Positions 16,584-27,229 of a DNA stretch of 64,000 nucleotides are shown one piece after another. Numbering within the stretch: the stretch's first letter is position 1; the number at the start of each line of letters is the position of its first letter. The notes beneath the pieces are model-generated. The model saw only the letters and a program-made list of their open reading frames with translations, had not been told where the DNA came from and searched no databases. Position numbers and translations under genes: made by a program. The DNA comes from Streptomyces sp. Je 1-79 (GTDB taxonomy: Bacteria > Actinomycetota > Actinomycetes > Streptomycetales > Streptomycetaceae). Location: the NCBI RefSeq assembly GCF_025195125.1, contig NZ_JAMGSL010000007.1, positions 434,001 through 498,000 of the forward strand, read 5' to 3'.

Positions 16584-17132
16584 ATGGACGCAGTTCAGCA
16601 GGAAGCCACGGCAAGAGCCCGCGAGCTTCAGCGCAGTTGGTACGGGGAGCCGCTGGGGGCGCTCTTCCGTCGGCTGATCGACGATCTCGGCCTCAATCAG
16701 GCCCGGCTCGCGGCTGTGCTCGGACTGTCGGCACCCATGCTCTCCCAGCTGATGAGCGGCCAGCGGGCCAAGATCGGCAACCCGGCCGTCGTGCAGCGCG
16801 TCCAGGCCCTCCAGGAGCTCGCCGGCCTGGTCGCCGACGGCAGCGTCAGCGCGGCCGAGGCCACCGACCGCATGGACGAGATCAAGAAGTCCCAGGGCGG
16901 ATCCGTCCTCACCGGCACCACGCAGACCACCACCAGCTCGGGCGCGCCGACCGTGCGCCGGGTGGTCCGCGAGATCCAGTCGCTGCTGCGCTCGGTCGCG
17001 GCCGCGGGCGACATCATCGACGCCGCCGACTCCCTCGCCCCCGCCCACCCGGAGCTGGCAGAGTTCCTCCGGGTGTACGGCGCCGGGCGGACCGCGGACG
17101 CGGTCGCGCACTACGAGTCGCACCAGAACTGA
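16584..17132 (+). CDS. Helix-turn-helix DNA-binding protein
   Basis: A 182-residue protein with an HTH of Cro/C1 type at about residues 32-60 (LGLNQARLAAVLGLSAPMLS...). A charged middle and a C-terminal helical region follow. ATG 16584 has GGGGAGAAGTA upstream. It lies 58 bases before a Ser/Thr kinase gene and is probably co-transcribed, so it may be the kinase's substrate or regulator, which is inference. No recognised ligand domain. Confidence 0.82.
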   Translation: MDAVQQEATARARELQRSWYGEPLGALFRRLIDDLGLNQARLAAVLGLSAPMLSQLMSGQRAKIGNPAVVQRVQALQELAGLVADGSVSAAEATDRMDEIKKSQGGSVLTGTTQTTTSSGAPTVRRVVREIQSLLRSVAAAGDIIDAADSLAPAHPELAEFLRVYGAGRTADAVAHYESHQN

Positions 17133-17190
17133 CGCAGAGCAGCCGGTCCGGTGAGACGGACCCGGCACGACGGGGAGCGGGCGCAGCGCA

Positions 17191-18513
17191 ATGGGTGAGG
17201 TCTTCGCTGGTCGGTACGAGCTGATCGACCCGATCGGACGCGGTGGGGTCGGCGCGGTCTGGCGTGCGTGGGACCACCGTCGCCGCCGGTACGTGGCGGC
17301 CAAGGTGCTCCAGCAGAGCGATGCCCACACGCTGCTCCGCTTCGTCCGGGAGCAGGCGCTCCGGATCGACCATCCCCATGTCCTCGCGCCGGCCAGTTGG
17401 GCCGCCGACGACGACAAGGTGCTGTTCACCATGGATCTGGTGGCCGGCGGGTCTCTGGCGCACGTGATCGGCGACTACGGGCCGCTGCCGCCGCGCTTCG
17501 TCTGCACCCTGCTGGACCAGCTGCTCTCCGGATTGGCCACGGTGCACGCGGAGGGGGTCGTGCACCGTGACATCAAGCCGGCGAACATCCTGCTCGACGT
17601 CACCGGAACCGGGCGGCCGCATCTGCGGCTGTCCGACTTCGGCATCTCGATGCGCAAGGGCGAGCCCCGCCTGACGGAGACCAACTACGTGGTGGGGACG
17701 CCCGGTTACTTCGCGCCCGAGCAGATGCTCGGCGCCGAGCCGGACTTCCCGGCCGACCTCTTCGCGGTCGGCCTGGTCGCCCTCTATCTGCTCCAGGGCC
17801 AGAAGCCGGACTCCCGCGCCCTGATCGAGCACTTCATGGCGCATGGGACGCCGGGAGCCCCGGAGGGGATCCCTGAGCCGCTCTGGCAGGTCCTGGCCGG
17901 TCTGCTCCAGCCCGACCCGCAGGCCCGCTTCAAGACGGCCACGGGGGTGCGCAAGGCGCTCACCGCGGCGGTCGAGATGCTGCCCGAGCCCCGCCCGGAC
18001 GAGGAGCCGGTCGAGGTCTTCGACCAGATCGGCCCGCTGCCCGCCGGTTTCGGCCCGAACGGACCCGAGACCCCCGCGCCCCACCCTCCGACGGCCCCCG
18101 TACACGTACCACCATCCGTACACCCGCAGGACCAGCCACAGACCCCGGCCCAGCAGGCCCAGCAGCAGCTGCCGAGCGCCTCCGAGACGGGCAGCTTCCA
18201 CCTGCCCCCGCCGCCCCGTCAGCCGGCCGCCGCCCCCACGCAGCCTCCGGTCCCCGTCTCCTCCGCGCACGCGGCCTCCCCCCATCCCGCCGCCGCGCCG
18301 GACTACGCCCAGGCCCCGACGGCCGCGGTGTCGTTCCCCCAGCCTTCTACTCGTCAATACACCGCTCACGCCGGACAGGTTCCCGTCCGGGCGACGCCGG
18401 GTGCTTCAGCCCCCGCAAAGCGGCCGGGACCGCCCCCGAAGGTGGCGATCCCGGTGCTGTTCGTCGCGCTGGTCTGTTTCGCCGTCGGCATCTGGGCACT
18501 GACCCAGACCTGA
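17191..18513 (+). CDS. Ser/Thr protein kinase with a C-terminal membrane anchor
   Basis: A 440-residue kinase. GRGGVGAVW (about 16-24), ATP-binding Lys in AAKVL, HRDIKPAN (about 125-132), SDFGIS and GTPGYFAPEQ show an intact catalytic core. Residues 270-410 are a Pro/Gln/Ala-rich linker. A single membrane helix at the extreme C-terminus (about 418-437, ending ALTQT) makes it a tail-anchored cytoplasmic kinase with no external sensor, unlike PknB. ATG 17191 has GGGAGCGGG upstream. It is paired with the HTH gene upstream. Confidence 0.92.
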   Translation: MGEVFAGRYELIDPIGRGGVGAVWRAWDHRRRRYVAAKVLQQSDAHTLLRFVREQALRIDHPHVLAPASWAADDDKVLFTMDLVAGGSLAHVIGDYGPLPPRFVCTLLDQLLSGLATVHAEGVVHRDIKPANILLDVTGTGRPHLRLSDFGISMRKGEPRLTETNYVVGTPGYFAPEQMLGAEPDFPADLFAVGLVALYLLQGQKPDSRALIEHFMAHGTPGAPEGIPEPLWQVLAGLLQPDPQARFKTATGVRKALTAAVEMLPEPRPDEEPVEVFDQIGPLPAGFGPNGPETPAPHPPTAPVHVPPSVHPQDQPQTPAQQAQQQLPSASETGSFHLPPPPRQPAAAPTQPPVPVSSAHAASPHPAAAPDYAQAPTAAVSFPQPSTRQYTAHAGQVPVRATPGASAPAKRPGPPPKVAIPVLFVALVCFAVGIWALTQT

Positions 18514-18583
18514 GCCCGGACCTGAGCCCGGACCGGACCCGGCGGCTGAGCCCCAGCCCCGGCCCCAGCCCCCAGCGGGCCCG

Positions 18584-20011
18584 CTACCAGGCCGTCGGCG
18601 GCCCGAACTGCGGCGGGCCGTCCTGCGGCGCGTCCCGGGCGGCCCTGCGCCGCCCGGCGAGCGTCCACACGCCGAGCCCGACGACCAGTACCGTCCCGGC
18701 GCCGATCCCGGCCGCCGCGACCAGGGCCATGCTGTCGCTCCTCCCCGCCTGCGGCCCGCTCGCGCCGCTGGCGGCCGCGTCGCGGTCGTCGTCGGTGACC
18801 TTGAAGGGGCCGGCGTCCCCGTCGTACGCGGGACCCGCCTTCGCCGTGCCCGTGACGTTCACCCGCAGGGTCAGCGGCATCGGCTTGTCCCCGTACTCCT
18901 CGACGACCTCGGGGCTGAGCGTGGCCGACAGGTAGTACCAGCCCGCGAACCGCAGGGGGTTGGTCTGCCTGCTGGAGGAGTAACGGTTCTCGAACGCGAC
19001 CGGCCGGAGCGGGTCGAGAGCGAGTGTCGCCGGCTTGCCGGCGTAGGTGACGGTCTCCTGGTCGACATGGCCGCGGGCCGGGTTGGCGAGGGAGAGCACC
19101 AGCGCGTTGCTGAGGTACTCGGTGACGCCGGTGGGGCTGCTTCCCAGTTCCACGGTGGCGAACAGCTGCTGCCCCCAGTCGACGGGCACCCGGTAGAACA
19201 GCGTCTGCCCGGGCTTGATGTCGGTGCGCCACTCGCCCTGCGTCAGCGAGGTGGCATCGTGGAAGCCCGCGCCTCCCTGCCGCGTCTGCGGGCCGCCGGC
19301 GGGTGGCGGGGGCGAGGAGGAGGGCCAGTTCTCGGGAAGCTCGGTGGGGCCGGTCTGCTTCACGCCCGGCTCGGTGACGTACCGGATCTCCATTTCCCAG
19401 TCTTCGGGCGTGGAGACGGCCTTCGAGGTCCGCTCGACCAGCACGTAGTAGGCGCCCGCCTGCTGGCAGGTGGAGCTGCCGGCCTCGATCGTACGGTGGG
19501 CGTACGCGGTGATGGGGCGGGTGAAGTAGGCGGACTCGAAAAGGGTGACCTGGGTGCCGCACTGCGAGCCCGAACCGTCCTGGAGGCTCACCTTGATGCC
19601 GTCGCCGTACTCCGGCTTGCCGCCGGCCTTCGGCACGGCGACCACCGACACGTACGCGTTCTGCTTGTCGTCGAGGTCGACCCGGTAGTAGAGCTTGCCG
19701 TCCTTCTCGATGCTGTCCCGGTAGCTCTGCCCGGCCTTCAACTGGCGGGCGTCCAGGCTGGATGCGGCGCCCTTGACCCGTATGCCCCCGCCGTCGAAGG
19801 CGTACGGGACCTCGTCGGCCGCCCACGCCACGCCCGGCAGCACCGCGGCCGTGAACACCGCCGCCACGCCCACCGCCGCGGCCAGGGAGCCGGCCGCCCG
19901 CATCCCGCCCCGGGTCGACGGAATCCGCGTCGACCGAATCCGCGTCGGCCGAATCCGCGTCGACCGCCGCCGCGTCCCCAGGCGCCGCGTGCTCCAGCGC
20001 TGCGTCTTCAC
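18584..20011 (-). CDS. Secreted, membrane-anchored hypothetical protein
   Basis: A 475-residue protein. A long Arg/Thr-rich n-region with RIRPTRIRSTRI repeats leads into a signal peptide ending near GVAWA (about residue 62). The mature part is beta-rich with two similar stretches, and carries paired Cys in SQCGTQ and STCQQA. One membrane helix (about 431-452) and an Arg-rich cytoplasmic end close it, so it is type I. The start GTG 20011 has GAGGAGAGGCGC upstream and overlaps the TGA of the short frame before it as GTGA. I recognise no named function. In other Streptomyces such proteins accompany von Willebrand A-domain proteins, to my recollection. Confidence 0.75.
   Translation of the reverse strand: MKTQRWSTRRLGTRRRSTRIRPTRIRSTRIPSTRGGMRAAGSLAAAVGVAAVFTAAVLPGVAWAADEVPYAFDGGGIRVKGAASSLDARQLKAGQSYRDSIEKDGKLYYRVDLDDKQNAYVSVVAVPKAGGKPEYGDGIKVSLQDGSGSQCGTQVTLFESAYFTRPITAYAHRTIEAGSSTCQQAGAYYVLVERTSKAVSTPEDWEMEIRYVTEPGVKQTGPTELPENWPSSSPPPPAGGPQTRQGGAGFHDATSLTQGEWRTDIKPGQTLFYRVPVDWGQQLFATVELGSSPTGVTEYLSNALVLSLANPARGHVDQETVTYAGKPATLALDPLRPVAFENRYSSSRQTNPLRFAGWYYLSATLSPEVVEEYGDKPMPLTLRVNVTGTAKAGPAYDGDAGPFKVTDDDRDAAASGASGPQAGRSDSMALVAAAGIGAGTVLVVGLGVWTLAGRRRAARDAPQDGPPQFGPPTAW
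19921..19965. repeat. 15-bp tandem repeat, three copies, in the signal-peptide coding region
   Basis: GAATCCGCGTCGACC at 19921-19935 and 19951-19965, with GAATCCGCGTCGGCC between them. A degenerate fourth copy follows. In protein it yields the pentapeptide repeat T-R-I-R-S/P in the n-region of the signal peptide. Confidence 0.9.
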
Positions 20012-20199
20012 GCGCCTCTCCTCGTGTCCGTCGCTGTCCCGCCCCGTACTCGCCCCACAGGGAACACCGCCCCCGCGATCAGTACGACGGCTGCGCCGCC
20101 CGCTCCGGCAGCCTCGATGACGGTCCATCCTGCCCCGCCCGTCCCTCCGCTGTCTGCGCGTGCGGACCCTTCGCCCCGCTTGTCCTGCTTTTCCGCCAC
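20008..20199 (-). pseudogene. Short frame with a membrane anchor: probable C-terminal remnant of a lost membrane protein gene
   Basis: 63 codons from a GTG lacking any ribosome binding site. They encode a Gly/Ser linker, one membrane helix (about 29-48) and an Arg-rich end, which is exactly the architecture of a type I membrane protein's C-terminus and resembles the end of the gene downstream. Its TGA overlaps the next start as GTGA, an arrangement usual for functional neighbours. I infer that a larger upstream gene was truncated. It could alternatively be a genuine small membrane protein. Confidence 0.45.
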
Positions 20200-20421
20200 A
20201 GCCGCCGCGCCGTGCCGGAGACGGCCGAGGTCAACTTTGCTCTAGCAACGTAGTGATTTGCGGGGGTGAACTCAAGAGGAACGGTGTCACGGCCCTGAAA
20301 CAGCACGAGCCGGAACAGCACGCGCCCGGCCAGCGCGCGCCCGGACAGCACGGAGCCCGGACAGCGCGGAGCCCCGGCCGCTCGAAAGCAGCCGGGGCTC
20401 CGCCCTCAGACAATCTGCGAC
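20200..20421. other. Gap with repeats and a terminator between DLW-39 gene and remnant
   Basis: About 220 bases. Degenerate direct repeats of GGACAGCACGGAGCCC type occur at 20342-20374, followed by the terminator at 20369-20400. No gene is supported. Confidence 0.4.
20369..20400 (-). terminator. Terminator after the DLW-39 gene
   Basis: GAGCCCCGGC at 20369-20378 pairs perfectly with 20391-20400 around a 12-base loop, just beyond the stop of the minus-strand gene. Confidence 0.75.
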
Positions 20422-20556
20422 TCAGACACCCGAACCTGCGGGCACGGAGTCGGTCGCCTCCGTCCACAGATCCTGCTCGGCGCGATCCGCCTGGATCTGG
20501 CGGTACACGAGGAGCCCGCCGATGGCGGCCAGTGCGACCAGGAGAAGCTTCTTCAC
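20422..20556 (-). CDS. DLW-39 family small membrane protein
   Basis: A 44-residue peptide, KKLLLVALAAIGG then LVYRQIQADRAEQDLWTEAT, with one N-terminal membrane helix and the DLW motif that names the family. GTG 20556 has GAGG about 8 bases upstream. These peptides lie beside gyrA and tRNA-Ile in Streptomyces; the function is unknown. Confidence 0.85.
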   Translation of the reverse strand: MKKLLLVALAAIGGLLVYRQIQADRAEQDLWTEATDSVPAGSGV

Positions 20557-20660
20557 CGCGCGACCTCGTCTTTCGTTGACGTAGGAGACTTCTGACGCCC
20601 ACTCTACACACCGACCGATACCGATCGGTGACCTAGGCCGGGCCCGTCGCGTGAAAAGCA

Positions 20661-20693
20661 ATCGGCCCGAACGGGTGAACCGTCCGGGCCGAT
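20661..20693 (-). terminator. Terminator downstream of tRNA-Ile
   Basis: ATCGGCCCG at 20661-20669 pairs perfectly with 20685-20693. The inner ACGG/CCGT extends the stem, and the minus strand reads TTGCTTTT after it. Confidence 0.8.
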
Positions 20694-20701
20694 CTTCGCT
20701 G

Positions 20702-20775
20702 TGGGGCTAACAGGATTTGAACCTGTGGCCTCATCCTTATCAGGGATGCGCTCTAACCAACTGAGCTATAGCCCC
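20702..20775 (-). tRNA. tRNA-Ile (anticodon GAT)
   Basis: 74 bases on the minus strand: acceptor GGGGCTA/TAGCCCC, D-arm TAGCTCAGTTGGTTAGAGC, anticodon GAT in CTGATAA, and T-arm GGTTCAAATCC, with discriminator A. CCA is not encoded. It lies downstream of the gyrB-gyrA-DUF3566 cluster as in mycobacteria (ileT). Confidence 0.97.
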
Positions 20776-20871
20776 GCCGCGCTCTGCGGTGTGTGTCCCG
20801 CGCGCTGACTCCTGAAGATTAGCGCACGTGGGGGCCAGTCCCAAAATCGGTTCCGGGCGGCCCCCCGGAGG

Positions 20872-21561
20872 TCACTCGTCCTCCGCCAGCGTGAGCTCCA
20901 CACCGCCCACGAAACCGGCGGACAGGTTGTAGATGAACGCGCCCAGCGTCGCCAGCGCGGTCATCAGGACCACATCGATCACGGCGATCACCGAGGTGAA
21001 CATCAGCACCCGCGGCAGCGACAGGAACGACTGCAGATCGAATCCGTTGGACTCGTTCGACCCCGTCGCCTCGCTGATCGTGCCGCCGACGGTCGAGAAG
21101 ACGCCCATGGCGTCCATGACCATCCACAGCACCGAAGCGGCCACGATCGTGCAGATGCCCAGCGCGATGGAGAGCAGGAAGCTCACCTTCATCACGGACC
21201 ACGGGTCGGCCTTCGCCACCCGCAGTCGCGCCTTACGCGTCCGCGGCGTGGTGCGCGCCCCGGTACGCGGCCGGCGTACCGCGCCCGTGTTCTGGCCGCC
21301 CACAGCGCCACCGCCGGCCGGGCCGGAGCCCGGCGCCTGAGCGCCGTAGGCCTGCGGCGGGTGGTAGGGCCCGCTCGGCTGCTGCGCGCCCGCGCGCTCG
21401 CCGGGCAGCGGCCCGTTGTACGCCTCGTACGAGGGCCCCTGCCCTCGGGTGTCCGTCACCGCAACCCCCTGGGAGTCCGTGGCGGAGCCACGGGCACCGT
21501 TCGCTCCAGCACCAGCAGAAGCTCCGGCAGCCGCCGAACCGGCGCCCGTGGCTCCACTCAC
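20872..21561 (-). CDS. DUF3566 domain membrane protein
   Basis: A 229-residue protein. Residues 1-105 are low-complexity Gly/Ala/Pro with Arg near 92-110. The DUF3566 domain (about 112-225) starts KADPWSVMKVSFLLSIALGI and has two membrane helices flanking a hydrophilic loop. GTG 21561 lies three bases after the gyrA stop, so it is co-transcribed with gyrase. The M. tuberculosis homologue (Rv0007) occupies the same position; its mycobacterial relatives affect growth and division, but the role here is unproven. Confidence 0.9.
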   Translation of the reverse strand: MSGATGAGSAAAGASAGAGANGARGSATDSQGVAVTDTRGQGPSYEAYNGPLPGERAGAQQPSGPYHPPQAYGAQAPGSGPAGGGAVGGQNTGAVRRPRTGARTTPRTRKARLRVAKADPWSVMKVSFLLSIALGICTIVAASVLWMVMDAMGVFSTVGGTISEATGSNESNGFDLQSFLSLPRVLMFTSVIAVIDVVLMTALATLGAFIYNLSAGFVGGVELTLAEDE

Positions 21562-21564
21562 GCT

Positions 21565-24162
<2,598 letters not shown>

Positions 24163-24203
24163 TGCTGGTCGTCAGTCCTTTCGTACGGTCAGCTGAGACC
24201 GAC

Positions 24204-26252
24204 TCAGATGTCGAGGAAGCGAACGTCCTTGGCGTTGCGCTGGATGAACGAACGCCGGGCCTCGACGTCCTCACCCATCAGCACCGAGAACAGGTCGTCC
24301 GCCTGGGCCGCGTCGTCCAGGGTCACCTGTCCGAGGACACGGTGGTCCACGTCCATCGTGGTGACACGCAGCTCCTCGGCGTTCATCTCGCCCAGACCCT
24401 TGAAGCGCTGGATCGAGTCTTCCTTGATCCGCTTGCCGTTCTGCTTGCCCAGCTCGACCAGCGCGTCCCGCTCACGGTCCGAGTACGCGTACTCGAAGTC
24501 GTCCCGGCCCCACTTGATCTTGTAGAGCGGGGGACGGGAGAGGTAGACGTGCCCGGCCTCGACCAGCGGACGCATGAAGCGGAAGAGGAAGGTCAGCAGC
24601 AGGGTGTTGATGTGCTGACCGTCGACGTCGGCGTCCGCCATCAGGATGATCTTGTGATAGCGGAGCTTCTCGATGTCGAAGTCCTCGTGGACTCCGGTGC
24701 CGAAGGCCGAGATCAGCGCCTGGACCTCGGTGTTCTGCAGGATCTTGTCGATCCGCGCCTTCTCGACGTTCAGGATCTTGCCGCGGATCGGCAGGATGGC
24801 CTGGTACATCGGGTTGCGGCCGGACTTGGCCGAGCCGCCGGCGGAGTCACCCTCGACGATGAAGATCTCGCACTTGGTGGGGTCGTTCGACTGGCAGTCG
24901 CTCAGCTTGCCCGGCAGGGACGCCGACTCGAGCAGACCCTTGCGGCGGGTCAGGTCGCGCGCCTTGCGGGCCGCCACGCGCGCGGTGGCCGCCTGGATCG
25001 ACTTGCGGATGATGTCCGCCGCCTCGACCGGGTTGCGGTCGAACCAGTCGTTGAGGTGCTCGTGGACGATCTTCTGGACGAAGGTCTTGGCCTCCGTGTT
25101 GCCCAGCTTCGTCTTCGTCTGGCCCTCGAACTGCGGCTCGCCCAGCTTGACCGAGATGATCGCCGTCAGACCCTCGCGGATGTCCTCACCCGTGAGGTTG
25201 TCGTCCTTCTCACGCAGCAGCTTCTTGTCCCGCGCGTAGCGGTTCACCAGGCCCGTCAGCGCGGCCCGGAAACCCTCCTCGTGCGTACCGCCCTCATGCG
25301 TGTGGATCGTGTTCGCGAAGGAGTACACACCCTCGCTGTACTGCGAGTTCCACTGCATCGCGATCTCGACCGAGAGCATCCGCTCCTTGTCCTCGGCCTC
25401 GACGTCGATGACGGTCGGGTGGATCAGCTCGCCCTTGCGCGAGTTGAGGTACTTCACGAAGTCGACGATGCCGCCCTCGTAGTGGTACTTCACCGTGCGC
25501 GCGACCGGCTCGGCGGCGGCCTCGGCGTCCGGGTCGTCGGCGCCGACGGTGGCCTTCGCGGACTCGCGCTCGTCGGTGAGCGTGATGGTGAGGCCCTTGT
25601 TGAGGAAGGCCATCTCCTGGAAGCGGCGCGAGAGCGTCTCGAAGGAGTACTCGGTCGTCTCGAAGATGTCCGGGTCGGACCAGAACGTGACCGAGGTGCC
25701 GGTCTCGTCGGTCGCCTCGTGCTGGGCGAGGGGCGCGGTCGGGGCACCCAGCTTGTAGTCCTGCGTCCAGCGGTGGCCGTCGGTCTTGATCTCCACCGAG
25801 ACCTTGGTGGAGAGGGCGTTGACGACGGAGACGCCGACGCCGTGCAGACCGCCGGAGACCGCGTAGCCGCCGCCGCCGAACTTGCCGCCCGCGTGGAGGA
25901 CGGTCAGCACGACCTCGACGGCCGGCTTGCCCTCGGACGGGACGATGCCGACGGGGATGCCGCGCCCGTTGTCGATGACGCGCACGCCGCCGTCGGCCAG
26001 GATCGTGACGTCGATGGTGTCCGCGTGGCCGGCCAGGGCCTCGTCGACCGAGTTGTCGACGACCTCCTGCACCATGTGGTGCAGTCCCCGTTCACCGGTC
26101 GAGCCGATGTACATGCCGGGTCGCTTGCGGACCGCGTCCAGACCCTCGAGGACGGTGATCGCGTTGGCGTCGTACGACGCAGCGTTGGTGGACGGAGTGA
26201 TCTCGTTGGGGTTGCCGGAATCGGCCACGAAGCGCCCTTTCTGGCACAGCAC
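24204..26252 (-). CDS. gyrB: DNA gyrase subunit B
   Basis: A 682-residue ATPase subunit. The GHKL ATP site includes EVVDNSVDEA, DNGRGIPV and GLHGVGVSVVNALS. The TOPRIM domain has EGDSAGGSAKSGR and the metal-binding DADVDGQHI. The C-terminus has the short form typical of non-enterobacterial GyrB. Start choice: GTG 26252 (LCQKGRFVADSGNPNE) has GGAG 8 bases upstream and matches the start I recall for Streptomyces GyrB. GTG 26228 (ADSGNPNE) with AAAGGG is equally possible; ATG 26270 is also in frame. First gene of gyrB-gyrA-DUF3566. Confidence 0.97.
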   Translation of the reverse strand: MLCQKGRFVADSGNPNEITPSTNAASYDANAITVLEGLDAVRKRPGMYIGSTGERGLHHMVQEVVDNSVDEALAGHADTIDVTILADGGVRVIDNGRGIPVGIVPSEGKPAVEVVLTVLHAGGKFGGGGYAVSGGLHGVGVSVVNALSTKVSVEIKTDGHRWTQDYKLGAPTAPLAQHEATDETGTSVTFWSDPDIFETTEYSFETLSRRFQEMAFLNKGLTITLTDERESAKATVGADDPDAEAAAEPVARTVKYHYEGGIVDFVKYLNSRKGELIHPTVIDVEAEDKERMLSVEIAMQWNSQYSEGVYSFANTIHTHEGGTHEEGFRAALTGLVNRYARDKKLLREKDDNLTGEDIREGLTAIISVKLGEPQFEGQTKTKLGNTEAKTFVQKIVHEHLNDWFDRNPVEAADIIRKSIQAATARVAARKARDLTRRKGLLESASLPGKLSDCQSNDPTKCEIFIVEGDSAGGSAKSGRNPMYQAILPIRGKILNVEKARIDKILQNTEVQALISAFGTGVHEDFDIEKLRYHKIILMADADVDGQHINTLLLTFLFRFMRPLVEAGHVYLSRPPLYKIKWGRDDFEYAYSDRERDALVELGKQNGKRIKEDSIQRFKGLGEMNAEELRVTTMDVDHRVLGQVTLDDAAQADDLFSVLMGEDVEARRSFIQRNAKDVRFLDI

Positions 26253-26634
26253 AGGCCGTTCTCCGGGCATACGGGAGCGGCTGCGTCGTTCGACTTGTTC
26301 CGCGGGGTGGCGGGATTGTCTACCAGTCTACCGGTAGCGCCGACACGAATGGGGGTTTGCCGGTACCTGAGTACGCATGTGCCGCCCTGGGCGGGAGCAA
26401 GACGACTCCCCATATCCAGGGAGGGGCTCCAAAGGGCTCTGACGGCCACCCAGCGCTTCGAGTCGTAGCGGGTTGTGGACACCGCGGCCGCAACCGCTGT
26501 GGGCAATCGCTCCCCACCCGCCCACCCCGTTGTGGGCAGATGTTCCGCAGAGCGGAAGGGGTGGGCACCACGCACAAGACCGGAGCCTTCGCTTGACCCG
26601 CGCGTGCGCCCCGTACCCGCCCCCGCCCGGCGCT
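26253..26634 (-). promoter_or_regulatory. Gap upstream of gyrB: likely gyrase promoter region
   Basis: About 380 bases without a gene. Several TGTGGGCA/TGTGGACA words occur (26474-26482, 26501-26508, 26532-26539), the first being a DnaA-like TGTGGACAC with one mismatch. TCTACC is repeated at 26317-26333 in TCTACCAGTCTACCGGTAG. I see no clean promoter hexamers or terminator. Gyrase promoters are usually supercoiling-sensitive, but nothing in the sequence proves that here. Confidence 0.4.
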
Positions 26635-27216
26635 CTAGCCGTACGTGTCCCCAGGCCCCACGGACCCCGGCGCCCGCAACGGCCCGTACCCCTTGCGCGG
26701 CCCGCCCGGCCCCAGGACCTTGATGACCCGCACCGTCCCGTGCCCCAGGTCCTCGTTCAGCCGCGCCACCAGCCGCGGCGCCAGCAGCCGCAGCTGCGTC
26801 GCCCACGCCGTCGAGTCGCACTGCACCGTGAGCACCCGCTCCTCCGGAGCCTCGTCGTACTTCAGCGGCACACAGTGCTTCGCCAGGTCCTCGCCCACGA
26901 TCTGCGGCCAGCGCCCCATGACCCCGCCCACCGCCGCGGGCGTCTCCCAGCCGCGCTCGGTGATCAGCCGGTTGATCGCCGCGCCGAGACCGACCGGATC
27001 CCGCCCGTCCGCGTGGGCACCCGAGCGCAGCCCGCCACCCCGCCGAGCCTGCTTCTTCTGCTGTGCCGCCGCGCCCCGCGCCTTCGCCTGCTCCTTGGCG
27101 GCCCGCAGCGCGACCCGCGCGAGGTCCACACCCGAGGGCTCGGGCGCCTTGGGCGACTGCGGAGCCTGACCGGCCGGGGAAGCCAGGCCGTCCTGGGGGC
27201 TCTCGTTCACGCTCAC
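26635..27216 (-). CDS. dciA: DciA-family (DUF721) replicative-helicase partner
   Basis: A 193-residue protein. A disordered, charged N-terminus (1-75) precedes the DUF721/DciA domain (about 76-170) with GRWPQIVGEDLAKHCVPL and LTVQCDSTAWATQLRLLAPRL. DciA is the widespread, likely ancestral factor that loads or operates DnaB helicase in bacteria lacking DnaC/DnaI. GTG 27216 lies 13 bases after recF. Its place in the dnaA-dnaN-recF operon supports the role. Confidence 0.93.
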   Translation of the reverse strand: MSVNESPQDGLASPAGQAPQSPKAPEPSGVDLARVALRAAKEQAKARGAAAQQKKQARRGGGLRSGAHADGRDPVGLGAAINRLITERGWETPAAVGGVMGRWPQIVGEDLAKHCVPLKYDEAPEERVLTVQCDSTAWATQLRLLAPRLVARLNEDLGHGTVRVIKVLGPGGPRKGYGPLRAPGSVGPGDTYG

Positions 27217-27229
27217 GACCTCACACCCC

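Noticed and set aside
20342..20374. GGACAGCACGGAGCCC-type direct repeats
   Set aside because: Two degenerate copies adjoining a terminator; no further structure.
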